This document shows, in pieces, positions 18,038 to 27,589 of a stretch of 64,000 nt of DNA. Source of the DNA: Helicobacter aurati. GTDB taxonomy: Bacteria; Campylobacterota; Campylobacteria; Campylobacterales; Helicobacteraceae. The stretch lies in contig NZ_NXLW01000003.1 of the NCBI RefSeq assembly GCF_003364265.1, forward strand, positions 1 through 64,000, read 5' to 3'. The notes under the pieces were generated by a model, which did not search any database, had not been told where the DNA came from, and saw only the letters and a program-made list of their open reading frames with translations. The translations under genes and the position numbers were made by a program. Position 1 is the stretch's first letter. Every line of letters begins with the position of its first letter.

Positions 18038-19191
18038 CAACCCGCCTGCAATCTCCGTAATCCATCCTCTAATCGTTCCCTCGAAGTTGCAAGATTCATA
18101 CGCAAAAACCCCTTGCCATTCTCCCCGAAGTCTGAACCTTTGGAAACATAGAGTCCTGTTTCACGTCGCAATATTTCGCAAAAGTTTTCTATGCTCTCTG
18201 AATCTTTCGATGGAATTTGTGAATAATTAATCCATGCAAGATAGGTTGCATTCGAATGAACAACCCGCAAATAAGGCAAATGGGTAGCAATAAAATCTTG
18301 AAGTGTTGTTTTATTTTCTTCAATATATTGCACTAAGGATTCTAACCAATATTCACATTGCGTATAAGCAGCGATACAGGCTTGTAATCCGAATATATTA
18401 GACGAATGCGCATGCTCCTTTTGCAAAGCTCTTAACATCTTTCTTCGTATATCGCTATTAGGAACAACAAGACAAGCGGTGTGTAAATCTGCTATATTAA
18501 AGCTTTTGCCAGCAGAGAGTGTTGTAATACTATGCGCAGCGCAAAGAGAATCAATTGATGCAAACGGTATATAACGTACAAAAGGAGCAGTTATATCGCA
18601 ATGAATTTCATCCGCTACTACCAATACCTTATGCTTCGCACATAAATGCCCTATTTTGCGTAATATCTCTTTATCCCAAACTTTACCAATAGGATTATGC
18701 GGACTACAAAGGAGAAAAACCTTTGTTCGTGTCGCACTAAGTTTTTCTTCTAAATCTTCAAAGTCTATTTCATAATCCCCATTACGATACAACAACGCAT
18801 TATTTAGTACTTCTCGTTGGTTTTCTTCAATACATCGATAGAACACATGATAAACAGGGGATTGCAACAATACAGAATCTCCCTCATCTGTAAAATGACG
18901 AATAATACAAGAAATAGCTGGGATAACTCCTCTTGCAAAAAGCAGCCATTGCCTTTGCATAGCAAAACAATACCTTCTCTGCCACCATGTCATAATACTT
19001 TCAAAATATAATTCAGGCACAACTGTATAGCCAAAGATTCCATGTTGTAACACTTTATGCAATGCTTCTGTAATTTCCTTAGCAACTTGGAAATCCATAT
19101 CTGCCACCCACATGGGTAGTTCGTTTTTCATAACATTCCATTTAAGTGAGCAAGTATCAAAACGATTAAGAGTTTGAGAAAAATCACGCAT
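18016..19191 (-). CDS. patB: MalY/PatB-family PLP aminotransferase, likely cystathionine beta-lyase
   Basis: 391 residues of fold-type I PLP enzyme: N-terminal KWNVMKNELPMWVADMDF and IFGYTVVPELYF, CSPHNPIGKVW near residue 165, ADEIHCDI near 197, and the PLP lysine in TTLSAGKSFNIADLHTA near 228-244. This is the MalY/PatB subgroup, whose members cleave cystathionine to homocysteine, pyruvate and ammonia. This would supply methionine synthesis. Not part of an operon. Confidence 0.85.
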   Translation of the reverse strand: MRDFSQTLNRFDTCSLKWNVMKNELPMWVADMDFQVAKEITEALHKVLQHGIFGYTVVPELYFESIMTWWQRRYCFAMQRQWLLFARGVIPAISCIIRHFTDEGDSVLLQSPVYHVFYRCIEENQREVLNNALLYRNGDYEIDFEDLEEKLSATRTKVFLLCSPHNPIGKVWDKEILRKIGHLCAKHKVLVVADEIHCDITAPFVRYIPFASIDSLCAAHSITTLSAGKSFNIADLHTACLVVPNSDIRRKMLRALQKEHAHSSNIFGLQACIAAYTQCEYWLESLVQYIEENKTTLQDFIATHLPYLRVVHSNATYLAWINYSQIPSKDSESIENFCEILRRETGLYVSKGSDFGENGKGFLRMNLATSRERLEDGLRRLQAGCHFIESR

Positions 19192-19411
19192 TATTATTCC
19201 TTATCTAGTGCTAATAACAAAGTAATTGTACTACAACTATATAGAATAGAAGAGCAACAAAACACAATCTTAGAATCATAGGAAAGAGTGTTCTAATAAA
19301 TGGATAGGAAGTAAAAGAAGATCCGTATAAACTATCTAGCAAGATTTGCCAATAGCTTATATTGTAGAGAAGGAGATTTGCTGAATGCAAATCTAATGAA
19401 TAAAATAGGAA

Positions 19412-20008
19412 TTAGAGCTTATCGCTATTTTGTGAAAGATATTCTTTCACGCCATCTGCTGTTGCTTTCATGCCTTTATCGCCTTTTTGCCAACCAGCAG
19501 GACAAACTTCGCCATGTTCCTCATGGAAAAGAATCGCATCTACTAGTCGCAAATATTCATCCATATTTCTACCAAGTGGTAAATCATTCACTGTAGCATG
19601 TCTAACAATTTGATTTCTATCAATAATAAAACTTCCTCTAAGTGCTACTGCTCCATTAAAGAGAACATCATAATCTCTTGAAATTTGCTTAGTAATATCA
19701 GAAACCATTGGGAAAGTTACTTGACCGATACCGCCTTGATTAATAGCTACATTTTTCCATGCAAAATGCACAACATCAGAATCAATAGACACTCCAATCA
19801 CATTGAATCCTCTTTCATTAAAAGCCTTAACTCTCTTGTCCATTGCAATAATTTCGCTAGGGCATACAAAGGTAAAGTCTTTTGGCCAAAAGAACAAAAC
19901 AGCGCCATTTTTACCCAAATTTTTACTTAATTCAAAATTATCAACGATTTGGTTATTTGGCAATACTGCTGGAGCAATAAAGTCTGGTGCTTTTCTTGTT
20001 ACTAACAT
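19412..20008 (-). CDS. ahpC: Peroxiredoxin, AhpC/TSA family (typical 2-Cys)
   Basis: 198 residues. The peroxidatic cysteine lies in DFTFVCPSEIIAMD near residue 48 and the resolving cysteine in GEVCPAGWQKGD near 168, followed by the usual C-terminal tail. It reduces hydrogen peroxide and organic peroxides with electrons from thioredoxin; no AhpF is nearby. The SD CAAGGAGAC precedes the ATG. A perfect Fur/PerR-like dyad lies 34-53 bases upstream, overlapping the likely promoter, so iron or peroxide control is expected. Confidence 0.95.
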   Translation of the reverse strand: MLVTRKAPDFIAPAVLPNNQIVDNFELSKNLGKNGAVLFFWPKDFTFVCPSEIIAMDKRVKAFNERGFNVIGVSIDSDVVHFAWKNVAINQGGIGQVTFPMVSDITKQISRDYDVLFNGAVALRGSFIIDRNQIVRHATVNDLPLGRNMDEYLRLVDAILFHEEHGEVCPAGWQKGDKGMKATADGVKEYLSQNSDKL

Positions 20009-20041
20009 GCTTGTCTCCTTGTAAAAAATAAAAATTGTTTG

Positions 20042-20061
20042 ATAATAAATAATTATTATCG
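20042..20061 (-). promoter_or_regulatory. Fur/PerR-like operator upstream of ahpC
   Basis: Perfect inverted repeat GATAATAA-ATAA-TTATTATC (8-base arms, 4-base spacer). It resembles Fur boxes (GATAAT-rich 19-mers) and PerR boxes (TTATAAT-type arms). Its position directly before ahpC, a PerR target in Campylobacter, supports operator function; the minus-strand half GATAAT may also be the -10. Confidence 0.6.
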
Positions 20062-20148
20062 CTTCAAGATTCTAACCTAATACATTTAATGATTTTTCAC
20101 AAAAAAATAAAATTTTTCAAGACATTAAGGAAAGTCCCTAGCAAGTAA

Positions 20149-20946
20149 TTATCTCTGTAAGGATTGCAATGATTCTATTTCTGCTTGTGTGTAGCCTGCC
20201 CGCTGTCTCGCAATGATATTTGGAATTTTACCTATCAGATTAAAATCGCTAAAAGATTCTAGAATCTGCGCTAAAGAACGGCTATCGCTTTCCTTATCTT
20301 GTGCATACGATAGCCACTTCCCACCCTTTGCAACGTGCGCGATTTCATCATGCAGAATAATTTCTAAGACTCGCAAAATCTCCTCTTTCAAAGAAAGATT
20401 GGTTTCTGCAATTTTCTGTGCTACAAAAGGATTAGAATCTAACCCTAAAGCCTCTAACCCCTTGTGCACCAAAGCCATACGTTCAATTAAAGTAGGTGTT
20501 CTTTGCATAGCACAAAAGAGATTATCGTGGACAAAAAAATCTCCATACTTAAACCCCAACTCCAATAAAAGAGACTCTAGCATATTAAAATGCGTTACTT
20601 CTTCATAAGCCAACTCAATAAAATCTTTATAATATTGCTTTGGCATGTTTCTAAATCGATACGCAGCATCCAGCCCCAAATCAATCGCGTTATACTCGAT
20701 ATGCGCTACTGAGTGTAGCACTTTGGCGACTGACTTTACACTTTCACACTTCTTAGGACGTTTGATTCTCGTAGGGTGAGTAATTTTACACAATGTTGTG
20801 TATGAAGGTTCTGATAAGGTATGTATAACGCCTCCATGAATAAACTGCATAGAATCAAAATTAATAGAGATTTCTTTTATTTGCGCACGCTTAGATTCTA
20901 TATCATTGCTAATAAGTGCTTCAAAAACACGAGCAAAAAAGTCCAT
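20149..20946 (-). CDS. DUF455 ferritin-like-fold protein
   Basis: 265 residues of the DUF455 family. Two metal-binding helix pairs are visible: AHIEYNAIDLGLDAAYRF with YEEVTHFNMLESLLLELGFKYGDF, and ILHDEIAHVAKGGKW near residue 205, giving the Glu/His ligands of a carboxylate-bridged di-iron centre. Biochemical function is not established for this family; a tRNA-modifying or oxygenase role is sometimes suggested from the MiaE-like fold. It follows the flavin reductase by 34 bases at the downstream end of the nuo operon, so a reductase/di-iron pair is conceivable (inference). Confidence 0.78.
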   Translation of the reverse strand: MDFFARVFEALISNDIESKRAQIKEISINFDSMQFIHGGVIHTLSEPSYTTLCKITHPTRIKRPKKCESVKSVAKVLHSVAHIEYNAIDLGLDAAYRFRNMPKQYYKDFIELAYEEVTHFNMLESLLLELGFKYGDFFVHDNLFCAMQRTPTLIERMALVHKGLEALGLDSNPFVAQKIAETNLSLKEEILRVLEIILHDEIAHVAKGGKWLSYAQDKESDSRSLAQILESFSDFNLIGKIPNIIARQRAGYTQAEIESLQSLQR

Positions 20947-20980
20947 TTACACTTACCATGTATCTCTTAAGAAAATCTCA

Positions 20981-21538
20981 CTATCTATAAATAAAACTCT
21001 TTCCAACTCTGCCAACATTGTCTATACTGAAATTAAGATTCTCGGTATAAATATTATCATGAATGAAAACCTCTTTTGCTTCTACAATGAGAGTTGAAGA
21101 AGTCTGATTAAACTGTAATATCTCTTTAAATTCACAAAAAAATGCTACAAGACTCCCTTGTACCATCGGTGGATAATGGATAGAAACAGATTCTAAAGGA
21201 ATAGCATATTGCGTTGCTTCACTAACGTCATAGGGCAGTTCTGTACTAGTTTGCTGCATAGATTCTAAAAATCCCACTTGTACCGTGCTAATTGTTATTT
21301 TTTGCGTAGATTTTGCATTGATAAGCGTGTCTTTTAATTCTCCATTCCCTTTATTCATAATGTTGACTCCAAAAATAACAGGAGTCGCACAAAGTGGAGC
21401 AAAAAAGCTAAAAGGAGCAAGATTCACTACTCCCGCGCTACTTATTGTGCTAATCCAAGCAATGGGTCTAGGCGTGATAGAATTACTAAGAATCTTATAA
21501 TTAGCAAGTGGTGTAGAATCTAAAAACTTGATTACCAT
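20981..21538 (-). CDS. Flavin reductase-like FMN-binding protein
   Basis: 185 residues of the flavin reductase / DIM6-NTAB split-barrel family: SITPRPIAWISTISSAGVVNLAPFSFFAPLCATPVIFGV (read in two pieces) near the N-terminus carries the FMN-binding R-P and N-x-APFS signature. The remainder is the split barrel. It binds FMN and probably transfers electrons from NAD(P)H to flavin or a partner oxygenase. It begins 4 bases after the nuoN stop, so it is translated with the complex I operon. Confidence 0.82.
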   Translation of the reverse strand: MVIKFLDSTPLANYKILSNSITPRPIAWISTISSAGVVNLAPFSFFAPLCATPVIFGVNIMNKGNGELKDTLINAKSTQKITISTVQVGFLESMQQTSTELPYDVSEATQYAIPLESVSIHYPPMVQGSLVAFFCEFKEILQFNQTSSTLIVEAKEVFIHDNIYTENLNFSIDNVGRVGKSFIYR

Positions 21539-21542
21539 CTAT

Positions 21543-23003
21543 TCATTCTCCAAGCATAAGAAAGTCTAATGCAAAAGATACTACAAATACCGCGCAAAAA
21601 CTAAGCAAGGCGCAAGTTGCAATAATAAATTTAATGCTAGAAGTAGCATTGTTTTGATAGAAATTTGGATCTTCATTCGCATGCTTTGCTCTAAAAAACA
21701 TAGCAACAATCGGTTTAAGATAATAACATACAGCAATTGCACTATTAAACATCATTACAAAAGCCAAAGCGATTTCTCCCTTTTGCAACGCGCTACTTAC
21801 AACAAATATTTTCCCCCAAAAAATGCTAAAAGGCGGTATTCCGGCTAATGACAGCATAAAGAAAGCCATAATAAGTGCCCCGATTGGACAAATTTTACTA
21901 AATCCATAGAATCTCTCAAGATGATAATCAGAGCCAGAATAAGCACTCACTGCAATATTATTAGGACGATAGACCCACAATAGCGCAAATGCCCCTAAAT
22001 TAGTTATCAGAAATAATATCCAATAAAGTGCCAAAGATTCAAAGCTACCTAAATACACACAAGCCAACGCAAAGCCAGAATGAGATATAGAGCTAAAGGC
22101 AAGCATTCTTTTTATATCTTTTTGCAAAAGAGCTGCAATATTTGGCAAGGTAATAGTAATAAGTAACAACGTCCACAAGAGCTTTTCTACAAAACCATCT
22201 TGCAAAGTTTCCACATCAAAAATAACACCAAAAATCTCTAAAAAAACAACAAATCCAGCAATCTTTGGAACAATAGAAATATAACCAGCTAACACAGGGT
22301 TACTTGCTTCATAAATATCAGGCATCCAACTATGCCAAGGCACTAATGAAACCTTAAACCCAAGCCCAGCCAAAATAAATATCACACCACCAAGCACAAT
22401 AAGATGCCTTGAAATATCTTCATAGCGCGAAACTTCCTTATAATAAGACATAGCATCAGCAATACCGAAACTTCCTACATAAAGATAGAAAAGCAAGATT
22501 CCAAAAATAAAAAATATACTTGCTAATGCGCTAGCTACGAAATATTTGATGCTTGCCTCAATCCCATGCGATCGTCTATTAAAGGCAATAATCGTAGCTA
22601 AAGGCAAACTCCCAATCTCTAATCCCAATAACACAAAAATAAGATTATTGGCATTTGACATTAATAAAAAGCCAGAAACCGAAAAGAGATATAAAGGGTA
22701 AAATTCAGCCGTTTGAAATTCCACAAAACGTAATCGAGAAAAAGTAAGGAATACAAAAAAGAACGAGGCAGTAAGAATGATAAGTTCAGCAACTAAACTC
22801 ACAAAAGAAGTATTCATGCGATGCCCCACACTTAAACAGAACAAAAATGCGGAAGCAATAAAAATCATACATAAAGAAAGGCTTGTACTACGCGAAAAAG
22901 AATTGGCAAAAGCATTGCCAAATAATACGACAATAGCCCCAATAACCAAAATAGCAGATGGCATGTAAGCATAGAAATACATAGAGAGTTCTGTTTGATT
23001 CAT
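21543..23003 (-). CDS. nuoN: NADH-quinone oxidoreductase subunit N
   Basis: 486 residues, about 14 transmembrane helices, antiporter-like proton channel of complex I. Typical segments: NNLIFVLLGLEIGSLPLATIIAFNR, KYFVASALASIFFIFGILLFY, VPWHSWMPDIYEASNPVLAGYISIVPKIAGF, DIKRMLAFSSISHSGFAL and LSLAGIPPFSIFWGKIFV. The ATG overlaps the nuoM stop by 4 bases. Last of the core nuo genes; the flavin reductase and DUF455 genes follow. Confidence 0.95.
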   Translation of the reverse strand: MNQTELSMYFYAYMPSAILVIGAIVVLFGNAFANSFSRSTSLSLCMIFIASAFLFCLSVGHRMNTSFVSLVAELIILTASFFFVFLTFSRLRFVEFQTAEFYPLYLFSVSGFLLMSNANNLIFVLLGLEIGSLPLATIIAFNRRSHGIEASIKYFVASALASIFFIFGILLFYLYVGSFGIADAMSYYKEVSRYEDISRHLIVLGGVIFILAGLGFKVSLVPWHSWMPDIYEASNPVLAGYISIVPKIAGFVVFLEIFGVIFDVETLQDGFVEKLLWTLLLITITLPNIAALLQKDIKRMLAFSSISHSGFALACVYLGSFESLALYWILFLITNLGAFALLWVYRPNNIAVSAYSGSDYHLERFYGFSKICPIGALIMAFFMLSLAGIPPFSIFWGKIFVVSSALQKGEIALAFVMMFNSAIAVCYYLKPIVAMFFRAKHANEDPNFYQNNATSSIKFIIATCALLSFCAVFVVSFALDFLMLGE

Positions 23004-24760
23004 TGGTTACTCCTATTTTGTTGTATTGCGCGTTCGTTTTCATCAGCAGGGGAATCTTGCGATGACGTTTCATGTAATTCTTCACTCAATAATGTTTCTT
23101 GCTGATATTCTTGAAATAACTTCTCTAAAGCCTGACGAATTTCGGCAGAATCTAATATATCATCCGGATTGTCATTATTAGAGATTGTATGTTCAGAATC
23201 AATAGAATATCTTTGCGAGATTACAGGACCAATAAGACCTTCATTGACTTTTAATAAATGCTGCTTGCTACTTTCTTCATGCGCTAAAGTATAGATTGTA
23301 GCAATAAGCTGTTGTACAGAAATCTGCATGGGCTTCAACAAAGTGTTAGGGAATACTCCAAGCCATATAATCACTAAGACTATTGGAACAATCGCACAAT
23401 ATTCTCTAAAATTCATATCTTTTAAATTCGAAGTGAAAGATTTATTCTCAACAAATTCACCATAAAAAACATTTTTAAACAAATAAAGCATATAGCTTGC
23501 TGAAATAATTAATGTCGTACCCGCAAGAGCAGTAAGAATAGGCGATGTTTGGAAATAACCATACAGCGATAAAAATTCACCAACAAAACCAATTGTTAAA
23601 GGTAAGCCTACATTAGACATCATAACCACAGCAAAAAACGTAGAGTAATGAGGCATAACAGTAGCTATTCCTCCGAAGTCATTGGTGTGTCTTGTCATTG
23701 TGCGATAGTACAGCATACCAGCCAAGAGGAATAGACCGCCGCTTGTGATTCCGTGTGCTACCATCATAAATATTGCACCGCTAATTCCTTCGCTATTAAA
23801 ACTAAAAATTCCTAGAACTACGATTCCCATATGTGAAATAGAACTATACGCAATGACTTTTTTAATATCTTTCTGCTTAAACGCAATAATCCCTGCATAT
23901 ACGACCATAATTACCGCCAAAACACTCACAATTGGCATAAAATAAATACTTGCATCGGGAAATAATGGCAACGGAAAACGTAACAAAGCATAAGTACCCA
24001 TCTTAGAGAGCAAAGCCGAAAGCATAACACTTCCTAAAGCTGGTGATTCGGTATAAATATGTGGCAGCCATGTGTGTAAGGGAACAATTGGAATCTTTAC
24101 AGCAATAGAGAGGAAAAAGCCCAAAAACAACCAAACTTGTGTTTCAAAAGGAATATAAATATCTGCACTCCTCCATACTGAAAGGTTGAAACTCCATGCG
24201 CCTGTTTGCTGATAGCATAAATACCCCATATAAATAATTGCAAGCAACATAATCACGCTTGAAGCAAAAGTGTAGACAAAAAACTTCAAACCAATATAAA
24301 TCCTTTGTCCGCTGCCCCATGCTCCAACCATATAAAGCACAGGAAGCAAAGCCAACTCCCAAAAGGTATAAAACATCAACGCATTCTCTGATAAAAACAA
24401 CGCCATGAGAATCCCCTCTAATGAGAGCAAGCAAACAACAAAGGGTTTTGCATCATCGAGTCTACGTAAATAGATTGTTGCAATAAATATAAGAAAGGCT
24501 GTTAAAACAATAAGAAATAAAGAGATTCCATCAACAAAAACAACATAATCAATGCCTAATTGCGGAATTAAGAAAAACTTATTAAAAAATTGTACATCCA
24601 CAACATCAGGGCGATAACTTATCCATAAAGTAACCACTAACCCTAATTCGATAAAAGAAATGATTCTGCCAAATCGCTTTGCTCCACCGTCATCAAATAT
24701 CAAGACAAAGAGACACGCGACAAGAGGGCAAGCGATAATTAAACTCAACAAATATTCCAC
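23000..24760 (-). CDS. nuoM: NADH-quinone oxidoreductase subunit M, with long C-terminal extension
   Basis: 586 residues. The first 490 form the 14-helix antiporter-like subunit (FYTFWELALLPVLYMVGAWG, KIPIVPLHTWLPHIYTESPALGSVMLSALLSKMGTYALLRF in pieces, KKVIAYSSISHMGIVVLG, NVGLPLTIGFVGEFLSL). After the last helix (about residue 480) the protein continues for about 100 hydrophilic, Glu/Gln/Ser-rich residues (DDILDSAEIRQALEKLFQEY..., ending EERAIQQ-like). NuoM usually stops soon after the last helix, so this cytoplasmic tail is unusual. Function of the tail unknown. Confidence 0.95.
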   Translation of the reverse strand: MEYLLSLIIACPLVACLFVLIFDDGGAKRFGRIISFIELGLVVTLWISYRPDVVDVQFFNKFFLIPQLGIDYVVFVDGISLFLIVLTAFLIFIATIYLRRLDDAKPFVVCLLSLEGILMALFLSENALMFYTFWELALLPVLYMVGAWGSGQRIYIGLKFFVYTFASSVIMLLAIIYMGYLCYQQTGAWSFNLSVWRSADIYIPFETQVWLFLGFFLSIAVKIPIVPLHTWLPHIYTESPALGSVMLSALLSKMGTYALLRFPLPLFPDASIYFMPIVSVLAVIMVVYAGIIAFKQKDIKKVIAYSSISHMGIVVLGIFSFNSEGISGAIFMMVAHGITSGGLFLLAGMLYYRTMTRHTNDFGGIATVMPHYSTFFAVVMMSNVGLPLTIGFVGEFLSLYGYFQTSPILTALAGTTLIISASYMLYLFKNVFYGEFVENKSFTSNLKDMNFREYCAIVPIVLVIIWLGVFPNTLLKPMQISVQQLIATIYTLAHEESSKQHLLKVNEGLIGPVISQRYSIDSEHTISNNDNPDDILDSAEIRQALEKLFQEYQQETLLSEELHETSSQDSPADENERAIQQNRSNQ

Positions 24761-24774
24761 ATTCTACTCCTTGC

Positions 24775-26655
24775 CTATACCAAAATAAAATAGAGCAACG
24801 TTACGATGAAGAGTATCGCGACGCCAACGGACATCAACCGAAGCATACTGCTAAGATTCCCATTTTGAATCGGACGTAAGAGATAGCTCATTACCAAGAA
24901 TAATTTGCCTACTGAATCCACTATTTTATCAATAATGCCCATATCGATAATATAATAAAACAAATCTGAAAGTAAACCAAATGGCTTAACAAATACTATT
25001 CTATAAAGCTGTGGAATGTAGTATTCATTACTAAGAATCCTATGAAAAATATTATAGTGAGATTTTTCTTGATAACCTTTTTTATACATAATATAAGCAA
25101 GCCACATAGAAATCACAATGAGTCCGAGCGTTAAAAGAATAAGCAAGAAAAGATTCTCTATATGAATCTCTACTGGCAACAAAGCAGTTGAGAGAAAAAG
25201 AGCAAACTGCTGATGAAATAATCCCGCTACAATAGCTAATATAGCCAACGGTGTCATAGCATAAAGCATAACCTTACTTGCCTCATGTGGATGTTCATTG
25301 TGATTCTTTGGAGCAATAAACACAAGTGTATACAACCTAAAACTATAAAAGGCTGTACAAACCGCACCCAATAGTAAAACAACCCAAATAGCATACTCAT
25401 GCTGCGCAAAAGCTAATTCCAGAATCTTGTCCTTTGAAAAATATCCAGCTAAAGGTGGGATTCCACATAATGCAATAGAACCAATCAACATAAAAATCAT
25501 GCTTGCTCTTAAAGGCTTAGATAGTCCTCCCATCTTTGTAATATCAAGCTTGTCATTCATTGCGTGCATCACGTTGCCAGCCCCTAAAAATAGTAGCGAT
25601 TTGAAAAAAGCATGCGTAAATAAATGAAACAATGCAATCCAATACGCGCCAAGTCCAGCAGCAACGAACATATAACCAAGTTGAGAAAGTGTAGAATAGG
25701 CAATGATACGTTTTAAATCCCGATTAACAATTGCCATAAGCGAAGCAAAAATTGCAACAAAAGCTCCAAGGCATGCAATAAAATAGGCAACATGTGGCAC
25801 AAGATTATAAATAGGTGCTAAGCGAATAACCAAATAAACGCCGGCAGTTACCATTGTAGCAGCATGAATAAGCGCAGATACGGGAGTTGGTCCCTCCATA
25901 GCATTAGCGAGCCATGTATGCAAAGGGAATTGCGCAGATTTACCCATCGCACCAATAAAGAGCAGTAAGGCAATCCACGTAAGAATGGTATCACTAGGAG
26001 GATTAGTAGCTAAAGCTACAAAAATATCACTATAAGAAAGCGAACCAACAGCAATATACACAAGAAAGATTCCAAGTAGCATTCCCAAATCTGCTACCCT
26101 ATTCATTACAAAGGCTTCGATAGAAGCAGCATTAGCACTCTGCCTTTGATACCAAAAACCAATCAACAAATATGAGCAAGTTCCTACACCTTCCCAGCCA
26201 ACAAACAAAATCAAAAGATTATTGCCGCCTACGAGTAGAAGCATTGAAAAAACAAATCCCCCAAGATAAGCAAAGAATCTATTGAATCCTTTATCATGCG
26301 ACATATAACCGATAGAATAAAAATGTACCATACTAGAAACAAGGGTAACCACAAAAATCATAACTGCATTAATCTTGTCAAACATCAATGCAAAACTCAC
26401 ATGAAACTGCCCCGTCTCAATGAAATCCCATAGGATAACATGGAAGCTTTTCACATCAGACAATGCAATAAAATACAACAGTAAGCAAGCAATCACAAAA
26501 CTTAGGCTAATAAGTAAAGAACACACAAAACCAAGTGCTCTTGATGGAGCTAAAGTCGCACTAAATGCACCCAATAGGCTTGCAACAAGAGGAAGAAATA
26601 CTAGTATCGATAATAATATTTCCTTATAAAGAAATATCCAATTAAGTAACGACAT
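24775..26655 (-). CDS. nuoL: NADH-quinone oxidoreductase subunit L
   Basis: 626 residues, the largest antiporter-like subunit, including the long lateral amphipathic helix and the C-terminal anchor helix (ILFIVTLLYFILV). Signature segments: LFVGWEGVGTCSYLLIGFWYQR, GAMGKSAQFPLHTWLANAMEGPTPVSALIHAATMVTAGVYLV (pieces), RIIAYSTLSQLGYMFVAAGLG, FHLFTHAFFKSLLFLGAGNVMHAM. Pumps protons as part of the membrane arm. Fourteen bases separate it from nuoM. Confidence 0.96.
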   Translation of the reverse strand: MSLLNWIFLYKEILLSILVFLPLVASLLGAFSATLAPSRALGFVCSLLISLSFVIACLLLYFIALSDVKSFHVILWDFIETGQFHVSFALMFDKINAVMIFVVTLVSSMVHFYSIGYMSHDKGFNRFFAYLGGFVFSMLLLVGGNNLLILFVGWEGVGTCSYLLIGFWYQRQSANAASIEAFVMNRVADLGMLLGIFLVYIAVGSLSYSDIFVALATNPPSDTILTWIALLLFIGAMGKSAQFPLHTWLANAMEGPTPVSALIHAATMVTAGVYLVIRLAPIYNLVPHVAYFIACLGAFVAIFASLMAIVNRDLKRIIAYSTLSQLGYMFVAAGLGAYWIALFHLFTHAFFKSLLFLGAGNVMHAMNDKLDITKMGGLSKPLRASMIFMLIGSIALCGIPPLAGYFSKDKILELAFAQHEYAIWVVLLLGAVCTAFYSFRLYTLVFIAPKNHNEHPHEASKVMLYAMTPLAILAIVAGLFHQQFALFLSTALLPVEIHIENLFLLILLTLGLIVISMWLAYIMYKKGYQEKSHYNIFHRILSNEYYIPQLYRIVFVKPFGLLSDLFYYIIDMGIIDKIVDSVGKLFLVMSYLLRPIQNGNLSSMLRLMSVGVAILFIVTLLYFILV

Positions 26656-26656
26656 A

Positions 26657-26959
26657 TCAACCCCTCATATTGCTTAGATTATCAATATCTAAAGTTTTAT
26701 ATTTCTTATGCAACAGCAAGATTAATCCAAGTCCAATGGCAACCTCTGCTGCAGCCAATGCAATAATAAACAACGCAATCACTTGTCCCTGCAAATCTTG
26801 CGTGTAGTAACCTATGGCGATAAAAGCTACATTCATTGCATTAAGCATAATTTCTGTTGAAAACAACAATAAAAGAATATTCTTGCGCCGCAAGATTCCA
26901 TAGAGCCCAATACAAAACATAATGGCACTAAATACTAAATAATGGTTGAGCGTAATCAT
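26657..26959 (-). CDS. nuoK: NADH-quinone oxidoreductase subunit K
   Basis: 100 residues with three TM helices, the normal size for NuoK. The conserved membrane glutamates are in LFSTEIMLNAMNVAFIAIG and ALAAAEVAIGLGLILL. The ATG overlaps the nuoJ stop by 4 bases, indicating coupled translation. Confidence 0.95.
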   Translation of the reverse strand: MITLNHYLVFSAIMFCIGLYGILRRKNILLLLFSTEIMLNAMNVAFIAIGYYTQDLQGQVIALFIIALAAAEVAIGLGLILLLHKKYKTLDIDNLSNMRG

Positions 26960-27570
26960 TGCGCATCCTTTGTAGAAAATCTCGAAACTTGAGAACTATG
27001 AGAATCTGCCACACAAGCTGTGTTATTGCCATTATCTACCCCAACTAAAGGCGGTAATGTATCAATATCTTGAATAGATAGTTTCTTATGAGCCCCTGCA
27101 CCAATGCCAGCTATCATTGCCATAAGTAGCATTACTGCCGCAGCCTCAAAGCAAATGAGATATTCTTTAAAAAGCAAATGTGCTAAAGCATTCGTACTCA
27201 TGTCTTTGGTATGTATTTCATTAACACCATTAAGAGAATCAGCACTACCTACAACAATCAATAAAGCAAGCGCGATAGAACCCGTAAGACTCCATACAAA
27301 AAACTGATTATGGAATCTCTCCTTGACTTCTTTATTAGAATCAAAAAACATCATTCCAAACGCATACATTACTACGACTGCACCAGTATAAACAATGATT
27401 TGCACAACACCCAAGAAATCTGCATGCAGCAAAAAAAAGAACCCTGAAACCAAAATCATGCCAAAAGCTAGCGCGCTTAACGCGTATAAGATATTATTTG
27501 ACATAACGACAATAAGAAATGCGCAAAGGGTCAAAGCTGCAAACGTATAAAAGGCAATTACTTCAAACAT
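26956..27570 (-). CDS. nuoJ: NADH-quinone oxidoreductase subunit J
   Basis: 204 residues: five TM helices with the conserved FLGVVQIIVYTGAVVVMYAFGMMF segment near residue 50-75 (the pi-bulge helix, here in two pieces for length), then a soluble C-terminal tail of about 45 residues ending in Ser/Thr-rich sequence. Membrane-arm subunit of complex I. Confidence 0.93.
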   Translation of the reverse strand: MFEVIAFYTFAALTLCAFLIVVMSNNILYALSALAFGMILVSGFFFLLHADFLGVVQIIVYTGAVVVMYAFGMMFFDSNKEVKERFHNQFFVWSLTGSIALALLIVVGSADSLNGVNEIHTKDMSTNALAHLLFKEYLICFEAAAVMLLMAMIAGIGAGAHKKLSIQDIDTLPPLVGVDNGNNTACVADSHSSQVSRFSTKDAQ

Positions 27571-27589
27571 TCTTTCTCCTTCTCTAATA

